Assembly (NCBI GenBank): GCA_026647295.1
Contig: JAPKHB010000011.1
Coordinates: 1 to 25,496 of the forward strand
Length of the DNA: 25,496 nt
Source of the DNA: Planctomycetota bacterium
GTDB taxonomy: Bacteria; Planctomycetota; PLA2; JAEUHO01
Reading direction: 5' to 3'
This document shows, piece by piece, positions 1-8,203 of this stretch; position 1 is the first letter of the stretch; every line of letters begins with the position of its first letter. The notes under the pieces were generated by a model. That model was given only the letters and a program-made list of their open reading frames with translations. It ran no database searches and was not told the origin of the DNA. The position numbers and the translations under genes were made by a program.

Positions 1-258
1 GAGCCCACCTGGAGGGCCACGCTGGCCGCGCTGGCCGAGAACGGCTATCCGGTCGCGGGGGACGTGCCGGCGGGGAGCACGGCCGCCGGCGTGCGCGTGG
101 GCGACGCCTGGGTGCGGGCCGAGGCCCTGCCGGGCGGGCGCACGCGCGTGAGGCTGCGCCTGGGGACCTTCGAGACCGCCGAGCACCGGCGCCGCGCCGG
201 ACTCATCTTCGAGGCCATCGACCGACGCCTCCTCGGCGCTCCCGTCCCGGGGGCGTGA
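1..258 (+). CDS. C-terminal part of a DUF3568-like small protein (5' truncated by window edge)
   Basis: An open frame enters from the left edge and ends at TGA 256-258, giving 85 residues with no start inside the window. The visible part reads as an amphipathic helix (TWRATLAALAENGY), a few beta strands with VRVGDAWVRAEAL and RVRLRLGTF, and a final helix (AGLIFEAIDRRLL). This helix/strand/helix order, with an R-L-GTF turn before the last helix, resembles the DUF3568 family of small, usually lipoprotein, bacterial proteins of unknown function. The N-terminal signal and any lipobox lie outside the window, so its location in the cell cannot be read. The next gene starts 34 bp downstream on the same strand but has its own -10-like hexamer. 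Coding status is likely; the family call is by pattern memory only. Confidence 0.65.
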   Translation, partial: EPTWRATLAALAENGYPVAGDVPAGSTAAGVRVGDAWVRAEALPGGRTRVRLRLGTFETAEHRRRAGLIFEAIDRRLLGAPVPGA

Positions 259-277
259 TCCCGCCTGCGGCCGGCCC

Positions 278-283
278 TATCAT
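278..283 (+). promoter_or_regulatory. -10-like hexamer TATCAT just upstream of the zinc-ribbon membrane protein gene
   Basis: TATCAT ends 8 nt before the ATG at 292. Transcription would therefore begin at or within a base or two of the start codon, predicting a leaderless or nearly leaderless mRNA. No consensus -35 is visible. Confidence 0.45.
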
Positions 284-291
284 CGGGGCCG

Positions 292-741
292 ATGAGCGAT
301 CCGCTGGAGTTCAAGGCTGCCGCGGTGCAGCGGGCCTATGGAGAGGTGCCGTTGTGCCCGAACTGTCTCTCGCCCGGGCACCCGGCCGAGACCGAGTGCG
401 CCGTCTGCCTGGCCCCGACCGGGACCTACGCCGCCTGGATGCCCTACGAGCGCATCTGGGCCGCCGCCTGGATCGGCTGGAAGGCGACCTGGTGTTCGGG
501 CCTGGGCCGATGGCACGCGTACGCGGCCGCCGGGCTCCTCGTCCTCTACGCCGTGATGGCCACGGTCACCCTCTGGCTGCATGGCCGTTTCGCCCTGGAG
601 GCGGCGGCGACCGGCGGCCTTGACCTGTTCATGTTCGGGAGCCACCTGGCCATCTGGGGGCTCACCAACGGCTCGCTGCTGGTGTTGCTCTGGCGGACCC
701 TGCGCAACGCCCGCCGGACGCCCCTCCCGGAACCCCCCTGA
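292..741 (+). CDS. Small membrane protein with N-terminal zinc ribbon
   Basis: The product has 149 residues. Two CxxC pairs, C22-x2-C25 and C36-x2-C39 (CPNC and CAVC), form a rubredoxin-type zinc-ribbon knuckle. Residues 46-70 are rich in Trp and Tyr and could lie at the membrane interface. Two hydrophobic segments follow at about 75-97 and 110-134, ending in a short Arg- and Pro-rich tail. The likely topology is a cytoplasmic zinc ribbon anchored by a two-helix hairpin. I do not recognise a named family, and zinc-ribbon membrane proteins of this kind are generally uncharacterised. The start is the ATG at 292, 9 nt after a TATCAT element, with no Shine-Dalgarno sequence, consistent with a leaderless mRNA. 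The TGA lies inside the 42-bp repeat at 733-774, whose hairpin may terminate this transcript. Confidence 0.75.
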   Translation: MSDPLEFKAAAVQRAYGEVPLCPNCLSPGHPAETECAVCLAPTGTYAAWMPYERIWAAAWIGWKATWCSGLGRWHAYAAAGLLVLYAVMATVTLWLHGRFALEAAATGGLDLFMFGSHLAIWGLTNGSLLVLLWRTLRNARRTPLPEPP

Positions 742-774
742 CCGGACCGAGCGCGGCTCGTTTCCGTCCGGTCC
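733..774. repeat. 42-bp repeat, copy A, with terminator-like hairpin
   Basis: 39 of 42 positions match 2255-2296 in direct orientation. The two copies bracket the abiE-like pair. Copy A holds a perfect inner hairpin, CGAGC-GCG-GCTCG at 748-760 followed by TTT, inside an outer ACCGGA (741-746) / TCCGGT (767-772) inverted repeat. It overlaps the stop codon of the preceding gene and lies 49 nt downstream of the AbiEi-like stop on the other strand. It could serve as a bidirectional terminator, a small mobile repeat, or both. Confidence 0.8.
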
Positions 775-822
775 CCCGGCGAGATCCGGCGCGGCGCCCT
801 CCGATCCCCCTCGGCCCGTACG

Positions 823-1437
823 TCAGTCCCGGGCCTCCCAGAGCGCGTCAAAGCGCCGCGCGACCATCGCCCGGCGCCTGGCCGCCGGAATCCGGGCGAT
901 CCACCGCCGCGCTTCCCGCACCCGGAACCCGCGGGGGAAGGCCAACTCCGGGAGGGACGCGAACAAGCGGCTCCGCGCCCCGGAGAGGTACAGCACGTCC
1001 AGCAGCGCCTTCTCTGGCGTGGCGATCTTCGCCCCGCTACGCGGCTGCACCCCGAACCCCCCGAAGAAGGGCGGAGCGATGCGGTGCACGCTGAAGGTTC
1101 CCAGCGTGGTGCGGATCCGCCGGGTCCGGGACAGCGAGGCGACGTACACGACCCCGGGGATCTGCTCGATCATGCCGTGCAGGTGCAGGGCCGATTGGAA
1201 GGACACGTACGCCGGGTGCGGGGCCGTGACGAGTTCCGCCAACGCCAGCGGCTCGACGTCTTCCTGGACCGACCACAGCCCCTTGCACAGGGAGCGCGCA
1301 GCGCCCGCCTGCGCGAGGCGTCGGAGCGCGTGCGTCGCCGCCATGGGCGAGACCTTCAGGCACGCGGCCGCGTCGGCTGTCGAGAAGGCCGGCACGCGCA
1401 GGCGCCGGAGCAGGGTGAGGGCGCGCGCCGCGTTCAC
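823..1437 (-). CDS. AbiEi-family antitoxin-like DNA-binding protein
   Basis: The product has 204 residues from the GTG at 1437. This GTG overlaps the TGA of the upstream AbiEii-like gene in a GTGA junction, so the two are translationally coupled. The N-terminus (about 1-55) is a winged helix-turn-helix: FSTADAAACLKVSP, then a recognition-type helix MAATHALRRLAQAG and a wing. The core holds the AYVSFQSALHLHGM segment, a strand-rich stretch, and KIATPEKALLDVLYL, which is typical of AbiEi-type transcriptional regulators/antitoxins. In characterised type IV abortive-infection systems, AbiEi represses the operon by binding inverted repeats and counters the nucleotidyltransferase toxin. Inverted repeats are present just upstream of the operon (2224-2244). 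In canonical abiE the antitoxin gene comes first; here it is second. An in-frame upstream extension would run over the toxin gene and lacks family-like sequence, so I use the GTG start. Confidence 0.8.
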   Translation of the reverse strand: MNAARALTLLRRLRVPAFSTADAAACLKVSPMAATHALRRLAQAGAARSLCKGLWSVQEDVEPLALAELVTAPHPAYVSFQSALHLHGMIEQIPGVVYVASLSRTRRIRTTLGTFSVHRIAPPFFGGFGVQPRSGAKIATPEKALLDVLYLSGARSRLFASLPELAFPRGFRVREARRWIARIPAARRRAMVARRFDALWEARD

Positions 1438-2216
1438 GCCCGCGCCCGGATCGCTTCGAGGTCCGAGACCACCTGGATCTGCAGGGCATCCCACGCCGCT
1501 TCGCTGTCCAACGCGGCGGCGTGCCCGGGATCCAGGTAGGCCACGACCTGCCCGCGGTAGTCGGCCCAGGACAGGGACCAGGCCCGCTCGATGGCGGCGG
1601 GGATGATCGGGGACAGGTCGGCGTACGCGCCCACTTCGCGCCCCGCGCGAGAGAACAGGAGGCCGAGGTCGAAGAGGTCGCGGGCCTGGGCCTCGCGTCG
1701 CCCGGCGAGGGCCGCCACCTCCTGGCGGAGCGCGGCCGGCAGCAGGTAGTGGCACGCGAGGACCGGCATGAGGCGGTGCCGGCGCAGGACCTGCGGATCC
1801 ACGGCCTCATACCCGACCTCGCCGGACTCGTCCCGGCGCGAGAACGCGATCTTGGTCGGCACCACCACGTCCCGCCCCCGTTCGCGCAGGCCCAGCGTCC
1901 AGCGTTGCACCGTCGGCGTCTGTTTCGGGGCACTGCAGCGGGCAATCTCGATCCCCTGCACCTCCAGGCCCTCGCGCAGCGGGGTGGAACCCAGCAGGGC
2001 GTCCACCCGCTCCTTCAGGGTCGCCGGCGGCACGCGGCGCACGTCCAGGTCCAGGTCCTCGGAGTACCGGACGCTGCCGAAGAAGAAGCGCAAGTTGCAA
2101 CCTCCCTTGACCACGAACGCCGACCGGTCCCGGCCCCCGGCCAGCAGGCGCAGGAAGTGGAGGTGGAAGGACTCGATCAGGTCGCGGGTCGGGGTCACCC
2201 GATGAATAATACACAA
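1434..2216 (-). CDS. AbiEii-family nucleotidyltransferase toxin-like protein
   Basis: The product has 260 residues from TTG 2216, or 254 from GTG 2198; neither start has an ideally spaced Shine-Dalgarno. The nucleotidyltransferase core is clear. KGG at 37-39 begins the nucleotide-binding turn, and SEDLDLDV at 52-59 supplies the metal-binding acidic motif of the DNA polymerase-beta-like NTase fold. A further conserved Lys lies in PTKIAFSRRD. The C-terminal half is helical (RDLFDLGLLF). This is the AbiEii/AbiGii (MenT-like) layout. Characterised relatives transfer nucleotides to tRNA or otherwise block growth during phage infection; the substrate here cannot be read. The gene is the first of a two-gene unit overlapping the AbiEi-like gene. 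An AT-richer upstream stretch with palindromes (2211-2250) is probably the promoter and operator. All visible key residues are intact. Confidence 0.85.
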   Translation of the reverse strand: MCIIHRVTPTRDLIESFHLHFLRLLAGGRDRSAFVVKGGCNLRFFFGSVRYSEDLDLDVRRVPPATLKERVDALLGSTPLREGLEVQGIEIARCSAPKQTPTVQRWTLGLRERGRDVVVPTKIAFSRRDESGEVGYEAVDPQVLRRHRLMPVLACHYLLPAALRQEVAALAGRREAQARDLFDLGLLFSRAGREVGAYADLSPIIPAAIERAWSLSWADYRGQVVAYLDPGHAAALDSEAAWDALQIQVVSDLEAIRARA

Positions 2217-2223
2217 ACCTTCC

Positions 2224-2244
2224 GGATCTGGAAGATCCTAGGAT
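2224..2244. promoter_or_regulatory. Overlapping palindromes upstream of the abiE-like operon (candidate operator)
   Basis: GGATCT-GGA-AGATCC (2224-2238) is a perfect 6-bp interrupted inverted repeat. It overlaps the perfect 10-bp palindrome ATCCTAGGAT (2235-2244). They lie 8-28 bp upstream of the TTG start, in the most AT-rich patch of this region. AbiEi proteins are known to bind inverted repeats at their own promoter, so autorepression here is plausible. Confidence 0.5.
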
Positions 2245-2254
2245 TCCAATTCGC

Positions 2255-2296
2255 CCCCCCTGACCGTGCCGAGCGCGGCCCGTTTCCGTCCGGTCC
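2255..2296. repeat. 42-bp repeat, copy B
   Basis: 39 of 42 positions match copy A at 733-774. The inner hairpin (2270-2282) carries one mismatch that copy A lacks. The copy lies between the stop of the VOC gene (2306) and the start of the AbiEii-like gene, on the other side of the toxin-antitoxin cassette from copy A. Confidence 0.8.
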
Positions 2297-2305
2297 GCCC
2301 AGCGG

Positions 2306-2749
2306 CTACGGCCGGGCCGGGGCCGCGCGTGGTCCGGCGTGCGGGCCGAAGCGCACCCGGTCGTCGTCCCACAGGGCCACCTCGATCTCGTAGCCCGTCG
2401 GATCGGTCACGTACCACGCCGTCGAGTGCGGCCAGCGCACGGCTCCGCCGTAGTTGACCGCCACCCCCTCGCGCTCCACGGTGGCCTCCCACGCCGCGCG
2501 GTCGTCGATGCGCAGCCCGAAGTGGGCCACCCCGTGGTGCCCGTGCTCCTCCGGGTCGGGGACGCCCCGATCCGGGTGCTCGTAACAGCACAGGAGGGCT
2601 TCTCCGGCCCGCAGGATGGCCCAGGGCGCCTCGTGCCGGGGCGTCTCCTGTTCCACCACCTCGAAGCCGAAGACCCGGCCGTACCAGGCCACGGTCTCCG
2701 CGAGGCTGCGGACCGAGAGGTTCAGGTGATCCAGGTGCTTGACGGCCAT
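2306..2749 (-). CDS. VOC (glyoxalase/bleomycin-resistance/dioxygenase) superfamily protein
   Basis: The product has 147 residues and forms a single VOC domain made of two beta-alpha-beta-beta-beta modules. Module one begins VKHLDHLNLSVRSL with helix ETVAWYGRVFGF. Module two begins GVAHFGLRIDD and ends with DPTGYEIEVALWDDDR. The usual metal ligands are visible: His in DHLNLSV, His in VAHFGL and Glu in YEIEV. VOC enzymes use a divalent metal for isomerisation, ring-cleaving dioxygenation or thiol transfer, and the substrate is not predictable from this sequence. The ATG at 2749 is preceded by GGAG 7 nt away; upstream in-frame codons are low-complexity and less likely. The gene lies 82 bp downstream of the CHAT gene on the same strand and may be read through from it. 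No signal peptide is seen, so it is cytoplasmic. Confidence 0.85.
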   Translation of the reverse strand: MAVKHLDHLNLSVRSLAETVAWYGRVFGFEVVEQETPRHEAPWAILRAGEALLCCYEHPDRGVPDPEEHGHHGVAHFGLRIDDRAAWEATVEREGVAVNYGGAVRWPHSTAWYVTDPTGYEIEVALWDDDRVRFGPHAGPRAAPARP

Positions 2750-2831
2750 GGCGGACTCCGATCCCGCCCCCCGCCCCGACCCCAGGATCCCCGCGGGGCC
2801 CCGCCGCACCAGCGCCCGCCGCGCGCCCGGA

Positions 2832-5800
2832 TCAGGGCCGGCCCCAGGCGACCCAGGCGGCCCAGTAGTAGGGGTGGGCCCAGCGCGGCTGGGCGCGCAC
2901 GTGCGCCTGCGCGGCCGCCAGCGCCTCGGACACGGTCAGGCCGGGCGCGGCTCCGTCCCGCGGATTCCACCGCGCGTAGAAGTGCGTCATCAACGCGCGT
3001 GTCGCCTGGTCGTCGACCTTCCACAGCGAACACACCACGCGCGGCGCCCCGGCGATCTGGAACGCCGACGTGAGGCCCACCAGCCCGGCGCCGGCGTACA
3101 CCCGCCCGCGCCCGGATTCGCACGCCGAGAGCACGACCAGGTCCGCGGGGATGTGCATCCCGTACAACTCCGCCGCCTGCAGGTCGCCGTCGTTTCCCTC
3201 GTCGGCCGAGAGGGCGAGCGCGGACTGCATCGGCCGCTCCTCGTCCACCACGCCGTGGCAGGCCAGGTGTACGGCCCGCCACCGCGCGCCGCCCAGGGCG
3301 GAGCGCAGGCCGGCCTCGCTCGCCTCGGCGCCCAGCAGCACGACGTCGCCCACGGCGCCGGCCTCGGCCCGGGTGCCGGGCAGGGAGGCCAGCGGCCGCC
3401 GCCCCCCCGTGGCCGTGTCCGGGTCGCCCAGGGCGAGCACGCGATCCCCGCGGGGCGCGTCCTCGCGCGCCAGCAGGGTCCACAGGGTCGCCGAACCGAT
3501 CAGGGTGGCCCGGCGCGGGGCGAACAGCGCCGGCGCCGGCACGCGCGCGAGCGCGCCATCGGTCACGACCACGAGGTCCTGCACCTCGTCGGTGAGGCCC
3601 AGCGGCCCGAGGATCGAGCGGCGCACGCCTTCCAGGAGTTCCGGGGCGTCGGCGCGGGCGGGATCGGCAAGCGCCTCGCACGCGGCCTGGAGGGGCGCGG
3701 CCGCGGCGCCTTCGCCCAGGGCGACCAGGCGCGCGGCGTCGCGCGTGACGACCAGGGCCACGCCCCCGTCCGCCTCCATCGCGAACACGAGCAGCGCGCC
3801 GTGCGGCGCAAGGGCCGCCTGCACCGCAGCGAGCGAGACCGGTTCGGTGTAGCCCAAGCCCCGTGCGCCCGTCTGCGCGAGCCGGCGCCGGCCGACGGCT
3901 TCGTGGTGCGCCCCGAGCGCGGCGTCCAGCCGCTCGCGGGCCGCGCGCAGCGCGCGCCGCTCGCCGCGCGACTGCGCCTCGGCCAGCGCCGCGCGTGCGA
4001 GCAGCACGGCGCGCCGCGCGGCCTCCTCGGCGTCGTCGGCCGGGGCGGCGGACCCGGCGCGCGCCAGGGCCGCGCGCCCGCCGAGCCAGTCCATGAGCTG
4101 GGCCGAACGGCTGTGCTCGAGGATCTCGAAGGCGGTCGCGGCGTCGCCCGTCTCCTGCGCGCAGCGCAAGGCCGTGTAGCGCAGCACGCCCCAGAGCCCG
4201 GTGCCCGCGACGGCCAGGGCCGCCGGAAGGCCCGTGAGCGCTTCGCCCAGCGCCCGCGCGCCCAGGTGCAGGTGGGCCAGCGCCTCGGCGGGCCGGCCGA
4301 GGCGCTCGAGCGCCCGGCCCAGGTCCACCTCTGCCACCGCCACGGCCCAGGGATCGACCAACTCCGCGGCGAGGGCGCGGCCGGCCTGGGCCTGCGCGAG
4401 GGCGTCATCCAGCCGTCCCTCCTCCAGGGCGATCTCCGCGAGCGTCGAGCGGATCTGGACCAGGTCCACGCGCGCAAGGAGGCCCTCGGCCCGGGCCAGC
4501 GCCTGCTCCAGCAGCGCCTTGGCGCGGGCGGTCTCCCCGGCGGCGTGGGCCAGGCTGCCGAGGTTCGCCAGCGCGATCAGTTCCCAGAGGCCGAAGCCCC
4601 CCGCGCGCGCCCGCGCGCGCCCGCGCGAGCCCGTCCTCCAGGGCCCGTTGGGCGTGCTCGACGTGCCCCAGCATCATCGCGGTCGCGCCATAGTTGATGA
4701 CCGTGGCGGCCTTCGACTCCGCGTCCGTGCCGGTCTCGGGCGCGTCCAGGATGTGCTTGGTCGTGTCGTGGGCGCGGTCCAGGTCGCCCATGCGCAGGTA
4801 CACCACGGCGAGGTTCGTGAGCGTCTCCGTGGCGAGCCCGGCCAGGCCGAGCTCCGCGTACAGGTCCCGGGCCTTGAGCGTCCACTCCAGCGCCTGCGGC
4901 AGGTCGCCGCGGATCAGGTGCGTGTAGCCCAGGTTGCCGATGGCCTGGGCGTGCAGGCGGGAGGGCGGCCCGGCGGGGAGGCTTTCGAACACGCGCCGGT
5001 GCGCGGCCAGGGCCCCGTCGCCGTCCCCGACGCGGCCCAGGGCGTTGCCGATCAGCGTGAGCGCGCGGGCGGCGCGCGGGGCGTCTTGCAGGCGCTCGGC
5101 CAGCGCGAGCGCCTCGCGGGCCGCCTCCTCGCTGGCGGCAAACTCGCCGGCGTGGAGGGCCCCCGAACTGACCTCCGCGAGCGCGTCGGCCAGTTCGGCC
5201 CCGAGGCCGGCCGCGCGGGCCAGCGCCAGCGCCTCCTGCGCCGCGTCCCGCGCCGCGTCGGCGGCACCGGCGTCGCGCAGCGCGGCGGCGTGGTGGCACA
5301 GGGCGTGCACCTCCACGGCCGGGGACTTCGTGCGCCGGCCGATCTCACGCACCCGGCGGGCGGCATCGATCCGCGCCGTGCTGCCCCCGGGCCCCTCGTA
5401 CGCCCGCGCGATCGAGTCCAGGGTGCTGCGCGCGGCGCCGGCGTCGCCCACGCGTTCCTGCGTGTCCAGGGCGTCGGCAAGGAGCGTGCGGGCCCGCTCC
5501 CGGTTCCCCGCCTCCAATTCCACGTGCGCGAGGATCGCGTCGGCGCGCGCCGCGTAGACGGCGTTGCCCACCTCCCGCTGCAGCGCCCGCCCTTCCTCCA
5601 GGTCGGCCCGCGCCTCCTCGACGCGCCCGAGCGTCCGCCGCGTTGCCCCCCGGTTCACCAGGCCGTTGGCGAGGTAGGCCTTGTGCCCGATGCGCCGGGC
5701 GATCTCGATCCCCTCGTTCGTGAGGGCGAGGGCCTCCTCGACCTGCCCGTGCCGCTCGACGAGGAGCCCGAGGTCGATCAGCGTGGCCGCGAGGACGGCC

Positions 5801-6498
5801 TCGTCCCCACCCCGGCGCGCCGCGGCGAGGGATTCGCGACGGAGCGCCAGCGCGCGTTCGGACTCGCCGAGGCGCTCGGAGAGCCGGGCCGCCGCCTCCA
5901 GCGCGCGCAGCGTGACGTGGTGCCATCCGACGGCCGCGGCGTCCGCCGCGCGCCGCAGGTGCTCCTCGCGCGCCTCCGCGGTCCGCCCCAGGCGCTCGAG
6001 CGCCAGCGCGCGTCCGCTGCGGATGTGGACGCCGGCCAGCCCGCGCCCGCTCGCGCCCTCCAGGGCCGCGAGCCCGGCCGCGAGGTCGCGCCGGGCAAAG
6101 GCGGCATTGGCCCGCGTGATCGCCTCCCGTGCGGCGTGGTCGGGTTCGCGCGTCCGCTCGGACTCCAGGTACGCCACGAGGTCCGCCGCGGCGGGCGCCT
6201 TCCAGGCGCCGGCAAGGGCCAGCGCGGCCTCGGCGTGGCCCGCGGCCATCAGGTCGTCGGCGACGACCCACGCGCGTTGCCCCATCGCGGCGGCGAGGGC
6301 GCCCAGGGCGTCGCCGTCGCCCGCCTCGAAGGCCGTCCGCACCTGCTCCGCCAACTCCGGGACGGAGGGGGGCCGTGCGGGGGGCTCCTCGGCGCAGGCC
6401 GGCCGGGGCGCGCCGACCGACGCCCCCAGGCACAGGCACAGCGCCAGCCCTCGGCAAGCGCGCGCAAGTCGGGACGGGGAGGCGCAGGCGGATGACAC
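2832..6498 (-). pseudogene. Secreted TPR-CHAT domain protein, frame interrupted at a 10-bp tandem repeat
   Basis: Two adjoining frames encode one protein. The start is GTG 6498, with GAGG 9 nt upstream, followed by a signal peptide (SRLARACRGLALCLCLGA, cleavage near ACAEE). A long array of TPR helix pairs, about residues 40-800, recurs as ALALARAAGLGAELADALAEVS-type units. The C-terminal CHAT domain (caspase-like, TPR-associated) has RVPAPALF, HLACHG (His1078, codon 3255-3257), SACESG (Cys1123, codon 3120-3122) and VCSLWKVDDQ, so the His/Cys dyad is intact. The numbering assumes the restored frame. Three 10-bp units at 4601-4630 shift the frame. As sequenced, translation ends at 4405 after 697 residues without CHAT; with two units a 1,218-residue protein results. 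The rest of the reading frame looks undecayed, so this may be slippage, switching or an assembly error. CHAT proteins are caspase-like peptidases often triggered by partner proteins. Confidence 0.85.
4601..4630. repeat. Three tandem 10-bp units inside the CHAT gene
   Basis: The plus-strand units are ccgcgcgcgc (4601-4610), ccgcgcgcgc (4611-4620) and ccgcgcgagc (4621-4630). Because 10 is not a multiple of 3, each gain or loss changes the reading frame. Deleting exactly one unit joins the upstream TPR frame to the downstream TPR-CHAT frame. Confidence 0.9.
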
Positions 6499-6574
6499 GG
6501 GACGGCACCTCGCATCCGGACGCGGTGGGCGGGCCCACCCGGGACGCGGGCGGCCCGGCGCCGGGCGGCGCCGC

Positions 6575-6580
6575 AGTCTA
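6575..6580 (-). promoter_or_regulatory. -10-like hexamer TAGACT for the TPR-CHAT gene
   Basis: On the minus strand TAGACT lies about 77 nt upstream of the GTG at 6498. The same hexamer precedes the cytochrome gene (14723-14728). It is in the 265-bp divergent region shared with the sulfatase gene. No -35 is evident. Confidence 0.35.
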
Positions 6581-6763
6581 GCCAGGGCCGTCCCTACCAT
6601 GCATCGGTCCGCACCCTGGGCGAGCCGGCCGATGGTGCGCTCAGGCCTACAGCGGCGCCGCGGGCCGTCCTTGCGGAATCCGGATATCCCGACGCCGCGT
6701 CCATGGGTAGCGTCCGCCGAGCCGGGCGGGGATCGCCCGCCGACGTCCCAGGAGGTGAAGCCC

Positions 6764-8203
6764 ATGTTCCGGACACTCCGTGGCCTCTTCGCACTTGCGG
6801 CCATGCTGTCCCTCGCCTGCGCTGGGGAACGGGCGGCGCGCGCCGATGAGTCGCCGCCGCCGCACATCGTGTACATCATTTCGGATGACCAGGGGTGGAA
6901 GGACGTGGGCTACCACGGCTCGGACATACAGACGCCGCACCTGGACCGGCTGGCCCGAAGTGGAGCCCGGCTGGCGCAGTTCTACTCGCAGCCGGTGTGC
7001 ACGCAGGCCCGGGCGGCCCTGCTCACCGGGCGCTATCCATTCCGCTACGGACTGCAGACCGCGGTGATTCCCTCGGCGGGCCGGTATGGGCTCGACCCCG
7101 GCGAACGGACCCTGCCCCAGGCCCTCAAGGCCGCGGGGTACCGTACCGTGATGTCGGGCAAGTGGCACCTGGGGCACGCCGACCGCGCGTTCTGGCCCCA
7201 ACAGCGGGGCTTTGACTACCACTACGGGGCCCTCCTAGGGGAGATCGACTACTTCACGCACTCGGCCCACGGCCACGTGGACTGGGTGCGGGACCAGGAG
7301 CCGGTGGTTGAGGAGGGCTACGTCACCGCGTTGATCGGCGAGGAGGCCGTGCGGCAGATCGAGAGCCACGATGCACAGGTCCCCCTCTTCCTCTACGTGG
7401 CCTTCACCGCGCCCCACGCCCCCTACCAGGCGCCCGCGGCGTACCTGGATCGATACGCTGCCGTGCTCGATCCCAACCGCCGCGCCTATGCCGCGATGCT
7501 GACGTGCATGGACGACCAGGTGGGGCGGATCGTGGACGCCCTGGAGCGCCGGGGCATGCGGGAGCGCACCCTGATCGTGTTCCAGAGCGACAACGGCGGG
7601 CCTCGCTCGGCGGCGGTGACGGGGGAAGTCGACACCTCCGGCGGCCAGATCCCCTGCGACAACGGGCCCTATCGGGACGGCAAGGGCAGCGTGTACGAGG
7701 GCGGCACGCGCGTGATTGCGCTGGCCAATTGGCCGGGGCGGGTGCCCGCGGGCGCGGTGGTGGACGCTCCCATCCACGTCGTTGACATGTACCCCACGCT
7801 GCTGGGTCTGGCCGGGGCGCCATTGGCGCAGGAGAAACCGGTCGACGGGCTCGACGTGTGGCGGACCATCGCCCAGGGCGCCCCCTCGCCGCGCACCGAG
7901 GTGGTCTACGGCATCGGGCCCTTCCTGGCGGGCCTCCGCCAGGGGGACTGGAAGCTCGTCTGGCGCACCCCGCTCCCGGGGAGAATCGAACTCTTCAACC
8001 TCGCCGCGGATCCCGGCGAAGCCCATGACCTCGCCAACGCCGAACCCGCCCGGGTTGCCGACATGCAGAAGCGCGTCCGGGAACTGGCCGCACAGGCCGT
8101 TAGGCCCCTTCTGCTGACCGAGGCGCTGGGGTGGGTCCGCCGGGTGGCGTTTGGCTCTGTGGCGACCCCGGAGGACGCAGAGGAACTTGCGCGCGAGCCG
8201 TGA
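6764..8203 (+). CDS. Secreted sulfatase (arylsulfatase B-like, family S1) with atypical CTQAR active-site motif
   Basis: The product has 479 residues. ATG 6764 follows a strong GGAGGTG at 6751-6757. An N-terminal signal peptide spans about residues 1-27. The alkaline-phosphatase-superfamily sulfatase core is complete: metal residues D41 and D42 (ISDDQG), K133 and H135 (SGKWHLGH), His in TAPHAPY, D276 and N277 (QSDNGG), and Lys in DGKGSVYEGGTR. The catalytic Cys that would become formylglycine is C79 in VCTQARAALLTGRYP. The usual maturation motif is C-x-P-x-R (or C-x-A-x-R); here the third position is Gln81. GLQT after the signature and EGGTRV resemble the arylsulfatase B-like branch. The likely role is hydrolysis of sulfate esters, perhaps on glycans, in the periplasm or outside the cell; the substrate is unknown. 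The 3' end overlaps the FGE-like gene, so the two are co-translated. Confidence 0.93.
   Translation: MFRTLRGLFALAAMLSLACAGERAARADESPPPHIVYIISDDQGWKDVGYHGSDIQTPHLDRLARSGARLAQFYSQPVCTQARAALLTGRYPFRYGLQTAVIPSAGRYGLDPGERTLPQALKAAGYRTVMSGKWHLGHADRAFWPQQRGFDYHYGALLGEIDYFTHSAHGHVDWVRDQEPVVEEGYVTALIGEEAVRQIESHDAQVPLFLYVAFTAPHAPYQAPAAYLDRYAAVLDPNRRAYAAMLTCMDDQVGRIVDALERRGMRERTLIVFQSDNGGPRSAAVTGEVDTSGGQIPCDNGPYRDGKGSVYEGGTRVIALANWPGRVPAGAVVDAPIHVVDMYPTLLGLAGAPLAQEKPVDGLDVWRTIAQGAPSPRTEVVYGIGPFLAGLRQGDWKLVWRTPLPGRIELFNLAADPGEAHDLANAEPARVADMQKRVRELAAQAVRPLLLTEALGWVRRVAFGSVATPEDAEELAREP

Noticed and set aside
4405..4469. Separate CHAT protein starting at an internal GTG near 4469
   Set aside because: TPR-like sequence in the same frame continues upstream of that codon to the 10-bp repeat, so the CHAT part belongs to the longer protein.
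4405..4630. Programmed ribosomal frameshift in the CHAT gene
   Set aside because: There is no slippery heptamer or following pseudoknot that I can see, and the 10-bp tandem unit explains the frame change fully. A programmed event is not excluded but is not needed.
5681..6763. In-frame upstream extension of the sulfatase
   Set aside because: The extension runs antisense through the TPR gene and lacks family sequence. A strong GGAGGTG and a signal peptide fix the start at 6764.
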